Assembly (NCBI GenBank): GCA_002469305.1
Contig: DKEY01000096.1
Location: forward strand, 1 to 13,961
Source: Sulfurospirillum sp. UBA6810
Lineage (GTDB): Bacteria > Campylobacterota > Campylobacteria > Campylobacterales > Sulfurospirillaceae
Length of the DNA stretch: 13,961 nucleotides
Direction of reading: 5' to 3'
Both the position numbers and the translations under genes were made by a program. Under the pieces are notes generated by a model, which had not been told where the DNA came from, searched no databases, and saw only the letters and a program-made list of their open reading frames with translations. Shown piece after piece: positions 7,619 through 13,961 of this stretch; within the stretch, counting starts at the first letter, position 1, and each line of letters opens with the position of its first letter.

Positions 7619-7636
7619 TAAGACTAAGAGGGATAA

Positions 7637-8596
7637 ATGTTAAAGGCATTTTTTTTACTATTGATGACTTCGTATATATACGCAAATACGATAGTTGATA
7701 TATACCTTGATAGCGGTATAGGCGCTGTTGAAAAGTATATCCAAACACAACTTGAATCAAAATCTTACTGGGCAGATAGGCTTAAAGAAAAAGATGTTAG
7801 CTTGGGTTATTATGAAAAGCTAGATACCTTATTGGTTGCAAACAAAAAGACAAAAAAATTAGAAGTTTTCAATAATGCAGATACAAAATTGACTCATGTA
7901 ACTACATATGATGTTATTGTTGGAAAAAATGGTGATAAAAAAGAAGAGGGTGATTTGAAAACACCACTTGGTGTATATGAAATCACTAAAAGATTTACTC
8001 CCTCTGATCAGTTTTACGGACCACTTGCATATGTTTTATCTTACCCAAATACAAAAGACAAGGTTGAGGGTAAAAATGGTTATGGTATCTGGATACACGG
8101 TTCTCCACTAGATGGAAGTGAGAGAGACCCTATGAGTAAAGGTTGTATCGTTATGGACAATGATACAATAAACCTTTTAGATACAAATATAAAATCAGAT
8201 AGTGCTATAACACTTGTTGGCGAAGATGAAATCCAAAAAACGACTACTGAAGAGATTAGCATAATTCTTGCAAACCTTTATAGATGGAAAAATGTTTGGG
8301 AAGTAAACAATCTTACTGAGTATCTGGCTTTTTACTCTGATGATTTTAAAAGATACAATGGCATGGGCAAAAAGGCATTTTCAAAAATGAAACAATATGT
8401 CTTTGCAAATGATTCAGATAAAACAATCAAGCTAGAAAATATAAATATATCTCCATACCCAAATGAAGAGAATAAAAAGATATTTAAAATTGCTTTTTAT
8501 GAGTATTACAATGCAAAAAGACATAAATATCAAGGCAATAAAGAGCTATATGTTCTCTTGGAAAATGATAAGTTTTCAATCTTAGTAGAAAAGTAG
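7637..8596 (+). CDS. Periplasmic L,D-carboxypeptidase, Csd6/Pgp2-like (YkuD fold)
   Basis: The protein has 319 residues with a signal peptide (about 1-16; cleavage after Ala16 is likely), so it acts in the periplasm. A YkuD (L,D-transpeptidase-fold) catalytic domain spans about 62-196, with the catalytic histidine in GIWIHGSP (H154) and the nucleophile in SKGCIVM (C170). The usual YkuD motif is SHGC; here Lys replaces His, as I expect in the carboxypeptidase branch. The C-terminal 115 residues (WKNVWEVNNLTEYLAFYSDDF onward) look like an NTF2-like domain. This two-domain layout matches Helicobacter pylori Csd6 and Campylobacter jejuni Pgp2, which trim the terminal D-Ala from tetrapeptides and are needed for helical shape. 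It heads a cluster ending in alanine racemase, which fits D-alanine turnover. A transpeptidase activity cannot be excluded from sequence. Confidence 0.85.
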   Translation: MLKAFFLLLMTSYIYANTIVDIYLDSGIGAVEKYIQTQLESKSYWADRLKEKDVSLGYYEKLDTLLVANKKTKKLEVFNNADTKLTHVTTYDVIVGKNGDKKEEGDLKTPLGVYEITKRFTPSDQFYGPLAYVLSYPNTKDKVEGKNGYGIWIHGSPLDGSERDPMSKGCIVMDNDTINLLDTNIKSDSAITLVGEDEIQKTTTEEISIILANLYRWKNVWEVNNLTEYLAFYSDDFKRYNGMGKKAFSKMKQYVFANDSDKTIKLENINISPYPNEENKKIFKIAFYEYYNAKRHKYQGNKELYVLLENDKFSILVEK

Positions 8597-8605
8597 GAAG
8601 AGAAA

Positions 8606-8842
8606 ATGTTAGATAAAGAAGAAGTAGCAAAAGAACTTTCAAAACTTATAGATATAAGAAGTGCTTTTTTGGATTTTTTAGATGAAAATATTCCAAAAAA
8701 ATCAAATGGTATAGAGTTTGATTTTTCTGATACTCCTATGCTTGATGCAAAAGCTGTACATGAACACTTTTTTAAGCTTGATTACCAAGCAAGAAAACTA
8801 AGAGGCTATCTCGTGCATGAACTTGGATTAAAAGCTGAGTAA
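8606..8842 (+). CDS. Small conserved-looking protein of unknown function (78 aa)
   Basis: I do not recognise this protein. It is a 78-residue acidic, soluble, mostly helical polypeptide without signal peptide, membrane segment or cysteine. Residues 1-30 form a likely amphipathic helix (EEVAKELSKLIDIRSAFLDFLDE) and residues 47-76 a second (AKAVHEHFFKLDYQARKLRGYLVHELG). It is probably a real gene: it has a good ribosome binding site (TAGGAAGAG, 8594-8602) starting at the previous stop codon, lies 9 bases after the carboxypeptidase gene, and its stop codon immediately abuts the alr ATG. That packing implies co-transcription and perhaps translational coupling to alr, whose own binding site is weak. 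A link to cell-wall synthesis is only guilt by association. Confidence 0.75.
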   Translation: MLDKEEVAKELSKLIDIRSAFLDFLDENIPKKSNGIEFDFSDTPMLDAKAVHEHFFKLDYQARKLRGYLVHELGLKAE

Positions 8843-9871
8843 ATGGCATATATCCAAATAAACAGAGCAAACTATCTACACAATCTCTCTTTTTTGAGCT
8901 CAAAACTGGGTAGTGTAGAAAAGTTGATGGTTGTGATAAAAGACAATGCTTACGGACATGGGCTTGTACAAATCGCAAAACTAGCTAGTGAATTTGGTGT
9001 TAAAAAAGCCGCTGTCAAAAATCTATTTGAAGCAAATGAAGTTATAGAGTATTTTGATGAGATTTTAGTTTTAGCAGATCACCCTCCAAAAGAGAAGATA
9101 GATAACAAAATCTCCATCGCTGTACACTCTTTTGATAAGATCAAAGATTTTTTACCTCAAACAAGTATCCACCTGAGTTTAGACACAGGTATGCATAGAA
9201 ATGGCATTTGTGAGGAGGATATCAAAAGTGCAGTACAAATTATAAAAGCAAATGAACTAAATCTAAAAGGAGTTTTTACTCACTTTAGAAGTTCTGATGA
9301 ACTCAGCAGTTCATTTTTTTGGCAAGAGAGCAACTACAAAAAAATGACGGATCTACTAAAGCAAGAAATTCTTACATGTAAGCTTCCTATGCCACAGTTT
9401 CACTCCTGTAACTCCTCTGCTTTTTTGAGAAAAAACACCCCATTAGAAGATGACTATGTAAGGTGTGGTATAGCGACTTATGGCTATCCTAGTCTTGATG
9501 GTACTTTTGGGGATTTTGATTTAAAACCAGTCATGTCTTTATGGGCGCAAAAGCTTAGTTCAAGAGTTTTAAAAGAGGGACAGAGGATAGGCTATGGTGG
9601 TGTTTATGAAGCCAAATGTGATGAGGTTATCGCAACTTATGATATAGGCTATGGAGATGGTTTTTTCAGATATGATGGGCTTGGAGATTTGAAAACTGCA
9701 CATGGGGAGAGTATCGTTGGACGACTCTCTATGGATAGCCTTTTTGTCAAAAGTGACAAAGAAGTTGTATGCTTGTTTGAAGATGCAACTGCACTTGCAA
9801 AACACTTTAATACGATAACTTATGAGATAACAACCAAACTTTCTCCTTTTATACAAAGGGTTATTGTTTAA
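8843..9871 (+). CDS. alr: Alanine racemase (PLP-dependent)
   Basis: Alr interconverts L- and D-alanine in the cytoplasm and supplies D-Ala for peptidoglycan. The 342-residue protein has an N-terminal TIM barrel (about 1-225) and a C-terminal beta domain. The PLP lysine is K33 in VIKDNAYGHG (most enzymes read KANAYGHG). Other family marks are LDTGMHRNG (113-121), the PLP-nitrogen arginine in VRCGIATYG (R207), the second catalytic base in RIGYGGVY (Y251), IGYGDG (268-273) and GRLSMD (293-298). It is slightly shorter than the usual 355-380, with a trimmed C-terminus. The ATG directly follows the stop of the 78-residue gene. The stop codon (9869-9871) overlaps that of the convergent GGDEF-like gene, so the two transcripts probably meet. 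It could be a related racemase of broader specificity, but all the Alr motifs are present. Confidence 0.94.
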   Translation: MAYIQINRANYLHNLSFLSSKLGSVEKLMVVIKDNAYGHGLVQIAKLASEFGVKKAAVKNLFEANEVIEYFDEILVLADHPPKEKIDNKISIAVHSFDKIKDFLPQTSIHLSLDTGMHRNGICEEDIKSAVQIIKANELNLKGVFTHFRSSDELSSSFFWQESNYKKMTDLLKQEILTCKLPMPQFHSCNSSAFLRKNTPLEDDYVRCGIATYGYPSLDGTFGDFDLKPVMSLWAQKLSSRVLKEGQRIGYGGVYEAKCDEVIATYDIGYGDGFFRYDGLGDLKTAHGESIVGRLSMDSLFVKSDKEVVCLFEDATALAKHFNTITYEITTKLSPFIQRVIV

Positions 9872-11064
9872 ACGAGTATCTTTATCTCGATAGAGTTGCC
9901 ACCTTTTTGTATCGCTTCATTTAAAGCGCCCTCAGCTCTTGTTCTAAAAGCACTGATGGTATCATTTGGTGCGAGAGAAGTTATACCAAAGCTACATGTA
10001 ACCTTTCCAACTTTTACAAATCTTGTCTCTGTGAGTTTTTTGGCTATCTTTTGTGCAAAGTTTTTTGCTGAGCGAAACTCGATATCACTCGATACTATGG
10101 CAAATCTATCGCCCGTCCACTTTCCAAAGGTGTCGGTAGAACGTATGTTTTTTTGCACAAGAGAGACAAACTCTTTTTGGAGTGTTGTTATGGAGGTTTC
10201 ATCAAATATATTTTTAAGATTTGCTATGTGGTCAATTTCGATGATGATGATAGACATATTTGTGTGGTAACGCAAGTGTCTTTTGTATTCGTACTCTATC
10301 TTTGTTTGCAGTATCGTATTTGTAGGGATGTTTAAGATATCATCTTTTGGGGCTATTTGATTTTGAAATTTTAAAGAGGCATTTTTCTTATAGGTGAGAT
10401 AGATAGAAAATGACAAAAGTTCGGCAACACTTTGCATAAAAAGTGAAAAATCGAAATCAGACTTTGTAAAGATACCTAAAACACCAAAAGGTTTTGTACT
10501 CTCTTTTGTTGCAAGTGAGTAAAGTAAAACTTTTTCTTCACCATTGTGTGTTTGTACTTTCCCTTCCAAGTGTTCTCTTTTTTCTATAAAACATGTTGAT
10601 AAAAGATGTTCTAGCGAGTTTTTATCGATAGTCTCTTTATGTGCTGCATAACCGTGTTGTATGCCGTATTCTCTAAATTGGGGATCATCATTTTGGATTG
10701 AGATGATATCTTTTTCATAGGTTGCTATCAAAACACAATCGATAGGCAACTCCTTTTTGATGAGCGATGCTATGGCATCTAGCTGTTTTTTAAGAGGTAC
10801 AGGGGAGATAACTATCTTGGATATTTGTTTTGTGACTTTGTATATATCTTCATCTATGCTATGGGCAAACTCGTCTTTTTTAGGATTTGGTATAAGGTTT
10901 ATAGAGAGAATCAAAAGGCTCACAATAACTTTAGTAAAGACATTTGCATGTTCATACTTTAGAGTAAGTGCATCCATAAAAGGGATTGAGAGTATATGGG
11001 CACTTTGGTATGCGTCTAAAAGAAGATAAGCCATGACTATGGCTAAAGATAAGACTAGCTTCAT
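9868..11064 (-). CDS. Membrane protein with degenerate GGDEF domain and GAF-like region
   Basis: A 398-residue protein with two N-terminal membrane helices (about 2-18 and 43-59), a middle region (about 85-225) resembling a GAF sensor fold, and a C-terminal GGDEF-fold domain (about 250-398). Active diguanylate cyclases carry GG(D/E)EF; here the motif reads TGDRF (317-321), so the first Gly and the fourth Glu are lost. The preceding metal/guanine segment (IEIDHIANLKNIF, 275-287) also departs from DxDxFKxxND: the first Asp is Glu and the Asn position is Lys. It is therefore probably catalytically inactive and may bind a ligand or act as a scaffold (inference). The start is strong, with TAGGAGG at 11070-11076 inside the previous stop region. 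It is the last gene of the ribA operon. Confidence 0.85.
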   Translation of the reverse strand: MKLVLSLAIVMAYLLLDAYQSAHILSIPFMDALTLKYEHANVFTKVIVSLLILSINLIPNPKKDEFAHSIDEDIYKVTKQISKIVISPVPLKKQLDAIASLIKKELPIDCVLIATYEKDIISIQNDDPQFREYGIQHGYAAHKETIDKNSLEHLLSTCFIEKREHLEGKVQTHNGEEKVLLYSLATKESTKPFGVLGIFTKSDFDFSLFMQSVAELLSFSIYLTYKKNASLKFQNQIAPKDDILNIPTNTILQTKIEYEYKRHLRYHTNMSIIIIEIDHIANLKNIFDETSITTLQKEFVSLVQKNIRSTDTFGKWTGDRFAIVSSDIEFRSAKNFAQKIAKKLTETRFVKVGKVTCSFGITSLAPNDTISAFRTRAEGALNEAIQKGGNSIEIKILV

Positions 11065-11073
11065 AAGTGCCTC

Positions 11074-11454
11074 CTAAAAACTTTTTACAGCACTTGGAAA
11101 TATAACACCATCTATACCAGCAAGGGCATATGTTTCTATCTCATTTTCATCATCAATTATAACTAAAACTTTCGCATCAAACATGTACTCATTTGCAATT
11201 TTTTGTCCATCAAGTGCAAGAGAATCATCTAAAACTATGTAAGAAGCTCCCAAGATATTTGAGAAAACAACTTCTTTTAAACTCTTTACATGTAAGGCAA
11301 ATTTGACTCCATTTTCTCTACAAAAATCTATAATTTCTTTGGCAGAAAACTCTATATACACAGTAGAGTTTGCAGGAGTATTTTGTATCTGTTCTATACT
11401 TGTCACTTCATAAAAGTTCATTGAGTTTAAGAGGGGATGACCTATAACTAACAT
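11074..11454 (-). CDS. Conserved-looking protein of unknown function (126 aa)
   Basis: I do not recognise this family. The 126-residue, soluble protein alternates strands and helices: VYIEFSAKEIIDFCRENG (32-49), FALHVKSLKEVVFSNILGASYIVL, then VLVIIDDENEIETYALAGIDGVIF near the end. That periodic beta-alpha arrangement, with hydrophobic strand runs followed by helices and short Gly turns, resembles half of a phosphate-binding TIM barrel or a Rossmann-like fold, but no nucleotide or metal motif is visible. There is no signal peptide or membrane segment. It begins 6 bases after the PP0621-like gene, with AAGG upstream, and its stop overlaps the Shine-Dalgarno of the GGDEF gene, so it is an operon member. 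Function is unassigned. Confidence 0.8.
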   Translation of the reverse strand: MLVIGHPLLNSMNFYEVTSIEQIQNTPANSTVYIEFSAKEIIDFCRENGVKFALHVKSLKEVVFSNILGASYIVLDDSLALDGQKIANEYMFDAKVLVIIDDENEIETYALAGIDGVIFPSAVKSF

Positions 11455-11460
11455 GATTTA

Positions 11461-11685
11461 TTACCTTAGATTTGCGCACTGTTTTGAGCAAAAAAACTTT
11501 CCATCTTTGATGATGGCTTCACTTTCGCTCACAAATGTAGTACATTCACTACACTCTATCATTATATCACCACTATTTTTTTTATCTTTATTTTTTTGTT
11601 CTTTCTCTTCTTTGATAGCTGTTTTTTTGAAAAAAGCAATGTATATAACAAATAGCACAGCTGCTACAATCAGATATTTAATCAT
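11461..11685 (-). CDS. PP0621-like membrane-anchored Cys4 (zinc-ribbon-like) protein
   Basis: A 74-residue protein with one N-terminal membrane helix (about 3-19), a lysine/glutamate-rich linker (20-38) and a C-terminal metal-binding knuckle. The cysteines are paired as C45-x2-C48 and C66-x3-C70 (MIECSECTTF and FFCSKQC), with the spacing of the PP0621 family, whose role is unknown. The layout puts the Cys4 module on the cytoplasmic side if the N-terminus acts as a simple anchor; topology is inferred. The ATG overlaps the rsmG stop by 8 bases and has AAGGA upstream, so it is translationally coupled to the methyltransferase gene. It may bind zinc or sense metals. The assignment rests on domain order and cysteine spacing only. 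Confidence 0.8.
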   Translation of the reverse strand: MIKYLIVAAVLFVIYIAFFKKTAIKEEKEQKNKDKKNSGDIMIECSECTTFVSESEAIIKDGKFFCSKQCANLR

Positions 11686-12253
11686 TTTTAATGTCCTTAA
11701 TCAAAAGATAATTTCTCTTATCTCTTTTATATATTTTGTGCTCATAAGAGTTATCTATCTCGTTTTCAACATTTTCACCTTTGTAAAAAAGGAGTTGAGA
11801 GTTTTTGCTTATATAGTCTTTGCATAAAGTTATGAGCATATTTGTATTTGTGACTGCACGTGAGCAGATCAGATCAGCAGCAAAAGCTTCATGTTCTTCT
11901 ACTCTTTTAGAGCATACTTCCACATTTTTTAAGCCAAGTGTTGATTTTGCTAGATGTAAAAAAGCACTTTTTTTCTTTATCGGTTCAAAAAGGGTAAAGT
12001 GAGTTTGAGGCATAGCCATAGCAAGAAGCAATCCTGGAAAACCTGCTCCACTACCAACATCAATCGCTCTTTTGAAATTTTCTACATGTAAGAAAGTTAG
12101 GGGATAGATGCTGTCTTGTATATTTTGCCAAACAGCTTTTTTATCTTTTGCTCCTGTGATGTTGTGTGTTTTGTTATATCTTAGTATCAGTTCACAAAAG
12201 ATTTCACACTGTGTATCAAAGTTTTCTGGCAATAATTTTTCTAATTCTTTCAT
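11678..12253 (-). CDS. rsmG: 16S rRNA (guanine527-N7)-methyltransferase
   Basis: RsmG methylates N7 of G527 in the 530 loop of 16S rRNA using S-adenosylmethionine; its loss gives low-level streptomycin resistance in several bacteria (established knowledge). The 191-residue protein has the family pattern RYNKTHNITGAKD (25-37), the SAM-binding motif DVGSGAGFPGLLLA (65-78), an acidic residue ending strand 2 (FTLFEP, E90), and SRAV (131-134). It is slightly shorter than the usual 205-240, consistent with Campylobacterota versions. The ATG directly follows the ribA stop codon (TAG then ATG), and the binding site is weak, so it probably depends on coupling to ribA translation. Other Rossmann methyltransferases lack the GFPG and SRA combination. 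Confidence 0.95.
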   Translation of the reverse strand: MKELEKLLPENFDTQCEIFCELILRYNKTHNITGAKDKKAVWQNIQDSIYPLTFLHVENFKRAIDVGSGAGFPGLLLAMAMPQTHFTLFEPIKKKSAFLHLAKSTLGLKNVEVCSKRVEEHEAFAADLICSRAVTNTNMLITLCKDYISKNSQLLFYKGENVENEIDNSYEHKIYKRDKRNYLLIKDIKND

Positions 12254-12817
12254 CTATAACATATGTCCCATTTGTTCTTTTTTTGTCTTCAGATAACCCT
12301 CATTGTGTTCATTTGATTTTATAACTATTGGTACGCGGGAGACGATTTCTGTACCTCTGAGAGACTCTATCTTTTTTGGATTATTTGTTAAAAGATTGAT
12401 TTTTTTGATACCAAAGTGTTCAAGGATAAACTCAACAACTTCATAACTTCTCTCATCGGTTTCAAATCCTAGCTGGTGATTTGCCTCTATGGTATCAAGT
12501 CCCATATCTTGAAGTGCATAGGCATTTGTTTTATTTAAAAGACCTATGTTTCTTCCCTCTTGACGAAGATATATAACCATACCACCCTCTTGAGAGATAG
12601 CTTTTAGAGCATATTCTAGTTGGTCACGGCAGTCGCATTTTAGGCTTCCTATGGCATCTCCTGTAAGACATTCACTATGAATTCTTATAAGGGGTGCATC
12701 ACTAAGGGGCTCTTTAAAAATAACTAAGTGTTCTTTAATCCCCTCAGCAAATGTTTGGATTTTGAAATCTCCAAAACGAGAAGGCAATTTTGCTATATTT
12801 GAAATATTGACTCTCAT
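12254..12817 (-). CDS. ribA: GTP cyclohydrolase II (riboflavin biosynthesis)
   Basis: RibA opens the imidazole ring of GTP, giving diamino-ribosylamino-pyrimidinone phosphate, formate and pyrophosphate, the first committed step to riboflavin, FMN and FAD. The 187-residue protein is monofunctional, without the RibB half found in fused enzymes. The zinc ligands are C50, C61 and C63 (SECLTGDAIGSLKCDC). YLRQEGRNIGL (83-93) and DTIEANHQLGF (108-118) give catalytic and GTP-binding residues, and LLTNNPKKI (142-150) recognises the base. In most enzymes the arginine loop is QEGRGIGL; here Asn replaces Gly. The start has only a purine-rich AAAAAAAG upstream, a weak binding site. It heads a five-gene minus-strand operon and faces hemB across 83 bases. 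The products feed FMN for NuoF and other flavoproteins. Confidence 0.96.
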   Translation of the reverse strand: MRVNISNIAKLPSRFGDFKIQTFAEGIKEHLVIFKEPLSDAPLIRIHSECLTGDAIGSLKCDCRDQLEYALKAISQEGGMVIYLRQEGRNIGLLNKTNAYALQDMGLDTIEANHQLGFETDERSYEVVEFILEHFGIKKINLLTNNPKKIESLRGTEIVSRVPIVIKSNEHNEGYLKTKKEQMGHML

Positions 12818-12900
12818 CTTTTTTTAATATCCAATCTTTATGGTAAAATATGTACTTTTTTTAAAATGAATAAATATTATATCTATATAAGGACTAAAAA
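12818..12900. promoter_or_regulatory. Divergent promoter region for ribA operon and hemB
   Basis: An 83-base AT-rich gap between divergent genes. Toward ribA the minus strand has TATAAT at 12876-12881, implying a leader of about 50 bases. Toward hemB the plus strand has TAAAAT (12844-12849) or TATTAT (12875-12880), and a ribosome binding site AAGGA at 12889-12893, 7 bases before the ATG. I see no FMN riboswitch-like structure; the gap is too short for one on the ribA side. Confidence 0.4.
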
Positions 12901-13878
12901 ATGTTTAAAAGATTTCGAAGGCTAAGAATTAATAAAAATTTAAGAGAGCTTGTGCAAGAAAATAAAGTAAGTACAGAAGATTTTATTTATCCCCTTTTTG
13001 TCAAAAGTGGTGAGGGAATAAAAAAAGAGATAAGCTCTATGCCTGGTGTGTTTCAGATGAGTTTAGATGAGATACTTAAAGAGTGTAAAGAGTTACAAAC
13101 TCTTGGGCTTAACTCTATCATACTCTTTGGAATCCCCGCTACAAAAGATAGTATAGGAAGTGATGCTTTATGTGAGCATGGTATCATTGCTACTGCTATC
13201 AAAGCTATCAAAAAAGAGTTTCCTGATATGTTTGTGGTGAGTGATTTGTGCTTTTGTGAGTTTACAGACCACGGGCATTGTGGGATACTTGATATGGAAC
13301 ACGAAACAGTGGACAATGATGCTACTTTAGAGATACTTGCAAAACAAGCACTTATACACGCGAAAGCTGGAGTTGATATGATAGCTCCAAGTGGTATGAT
13401 GGATGGAACTATCGAAATACTAAGAGAAGCACTTGATAATGAAGGATATGAGAATCTCCCTCTCATGAGTTACTCTACAAAATTTGCAAGTGCGTATTAT
13501 GGACCATTTCGTGATGTAGCTGAATCTGCTCCTAGTTTTGGAGATAGAAGAAGTTACCAAATGAATCCAGCCAACAGAAGAGAAGCGATAGCAGAGTCTA
13601 TCGAAGATGAATTACAAGGGGCTGATATCTTGATGGTAAAGCCAGCTTTAGCTTATCTTGATATAATTCGCGATATAAAAGAGAACACTTCAACACCTCT
13701 TTGTGTTTACAACGTTAGTGGAGAGTATGCTATGCTCAAAGCCGCAGGAAATGCTGGAGTGATTGATTATGATAGGGTTATGATGGAAACTATGCTTGCA
13801 TTTAAGCGCGCAGGAGCAGATATTATCATCAGTTATCACGCAAAAGAAGTTGCAAAGATATTAAAAAACAATAGATAA
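12901..13878 (+). CDS. hemB: Porphobilinogen synthase (delta-aminolevulinic acid dehydratase)
   Basis: HemB condenses two 5-aminolevulinate molecules to porphobilinogen, a cytoplasmic step of haem biosynthesis. The 325-residue protein is full length for the family. The two Schiff-base lysines are visible: K194 in YSTKFASAYYGPFRD and K247 in ILMVKPALAYLD. The zinc-site cysteines C117, C119 and C127 (DLCFCEFTDHGHC) mark a zinc-dependent enzyme rather than the magnesium form with Asp in this region. Also present are APSGMMDG (162-169), RRSYQMNPANRREA and YNVSGEYAML. The ATG at 12901 has AAGGA 7 bases upstream. It is transcribed away from ribA and appears to stand alone in the window, with no clear terminator after it. 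Confidence 0.97.
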   Translation: MFKRFRRLRINKNLRELVQENKVSTEDFIYPLFVKSGEGIKKEISSMPGVFQMSLDEILKECKELQTLGLNSIILFGIPATKDSIGSDALCEHGIIATAIKAIKKEFPDMFVVSDLCFCEFTDHGHCGILDMEHETVDNDATLEILAKQALIHAKAGVDMIAPSGMMDGTIEILREALDNEGYENLPLMSYSTKFASAYYGPFRDVAESAPSFGDRRSYQMNPANRREAIAESIEDELQGADILMVKPALAYLDIIRDIKENTSTPLCVYNVSGEYAMLKAAGNAGVIDYDRVMMETMLAFKRAGADIIISYHAKEVAKILKNNR

Positions 13879-13901
13879 AATAAACTTTTAACGGATTTTA
13901 C

Positions 13902-13932
13902 AAGTCGTCAAAATCAGGACGATTTTAGACTT
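13902..13932 (+). repeat. Imperfect inverted repeat after hemB
   Basis: The arms AAGTCGTCAAAATC (13902-13915) and GATTTTAGACTT (13921-13932) pair as 6 plus 5 bp around an internal bulge (GTC against A), with a five-base loop. There is no T-run after it, so it is not a standard intrinsic terminator. The right arm starts 43 bases after the hemB stop, so it may be a leader hairpin of the next gene; an ATG at 13957 runs off the window. Confidence 0.4.
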
Positions 13933-13961
13933 ATAACCCTCGGAAAAATTACAAGGATGTA

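Larger units (their letters stand above)
7590..7621. repeat. Inverted repeat with divergent -10 boxes between nuoA and the carboxypeptidase gene
   Basis: A perfect 9-bp inverted repeat: TTAATTATA (7590-7598) and TATAATTAA (7613-7621), separated by 14 bases. Each arm contains TATAAT pointing outward, one toward nuoA (minus) and one toward the plus-strand gene. The symmetry may simply come from two back-to-back promoters, or it could be a dimeric operator. AT-rich composition makes chance more likely than for a mixed sequence. Confidence 0.45.

Noticed and set aside
11453..11827. A 124-codon hydrophobic open frame on the plus strand
   Set aside because: It covers the PP0621-like gene and the end of rsmG in antisense; its hydrophobicity comes from the reverse complement of lysine-rich codons.
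12818..12900. FMN riboswitch upstream of ribA
   Set aside because: The leader would be about 50 bases, far shorter than the six-stem FMN element, and no matching conserved blocks are present.
13053..13466. A 137-codon open frame on the minus strand inside hemB
   Set aside because: It is a low-complexity Ser/Ile-rich shadow of an unambiguous HemB reading frame.

Overview
The window is a compact, AT-rich, gene-dense bacterial chromosome segment. I see no tRNA, rRNA, CRISPR array or insertion sequence. Protein features suggest a Campylobacterota member (Epsilonproteobacteria, resembling the Sulfurimonas/Sulfurovum/Arcobacter side rather than Helicobacter/Campylobacter). The reasons are a Csd6/Pgp2-type cell-shape carboxypeptidase, low GC, short intergenic gaps, and a complex I that still has NuoE and NuoF. 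The assignment is an inference from protein style, not a database result.

Region 1 (1-7484) is respiratory complex I in two convergent halves. On the plus strand are the 3' part of nuoM and complete nuoN. On the minus strand is a tightly overlapping operon nuoA-nuoB-nuoCD-nuoE-nuoF, which ends in a gene for a Crp/Fnr-family regulator. The stop codons of nuoN and the regulator overlap. NuoF has an unusual nucleotide-binding region: Ala replaces the usual Phe in the glycine-rich loop, and Lys replaces the second Glu of the CGEETAL motif. This raises the question of whether NADH is really the donor.

Region 2 (7485-9871) begins with a divergent promoter region built around a 9-bp perfect inverted repeat. 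It drives a plus-strand cluster: a secreted L,D-carboxypeptidase of the Csd6/Pgp2 type, a 78-residue unknown protein, and alanine racemase. Two of the three genes handle D-alanine in peptidoglycan.

Region 3 (9868-12817) is a minus-strand operon: ribA (GTP cyclohydrolase II), rsmG (16S rRNA m7G methyltransferase), a small membrane-anchored PP0621-like Cys4 protein, an unknown 126-residue protein, and a membrane protein with a degenerate GGDEF domain. Its last gene converges on alr with overlapping stop codons.

Region 4 (12818-13961) holds the ribA/hemB divergent promoter region, hemB (porphobilinogen synthase), and an 83-bp tail. The tail has an imperfect inverted repeat that may be a leader of the next gene.

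The leads most worth following are the variant NuoF, the split nuo locus with its built-in Crp/Fnr regulator, and the degenerate GGDEF protein. I did not find a clear new defence or mobile system.
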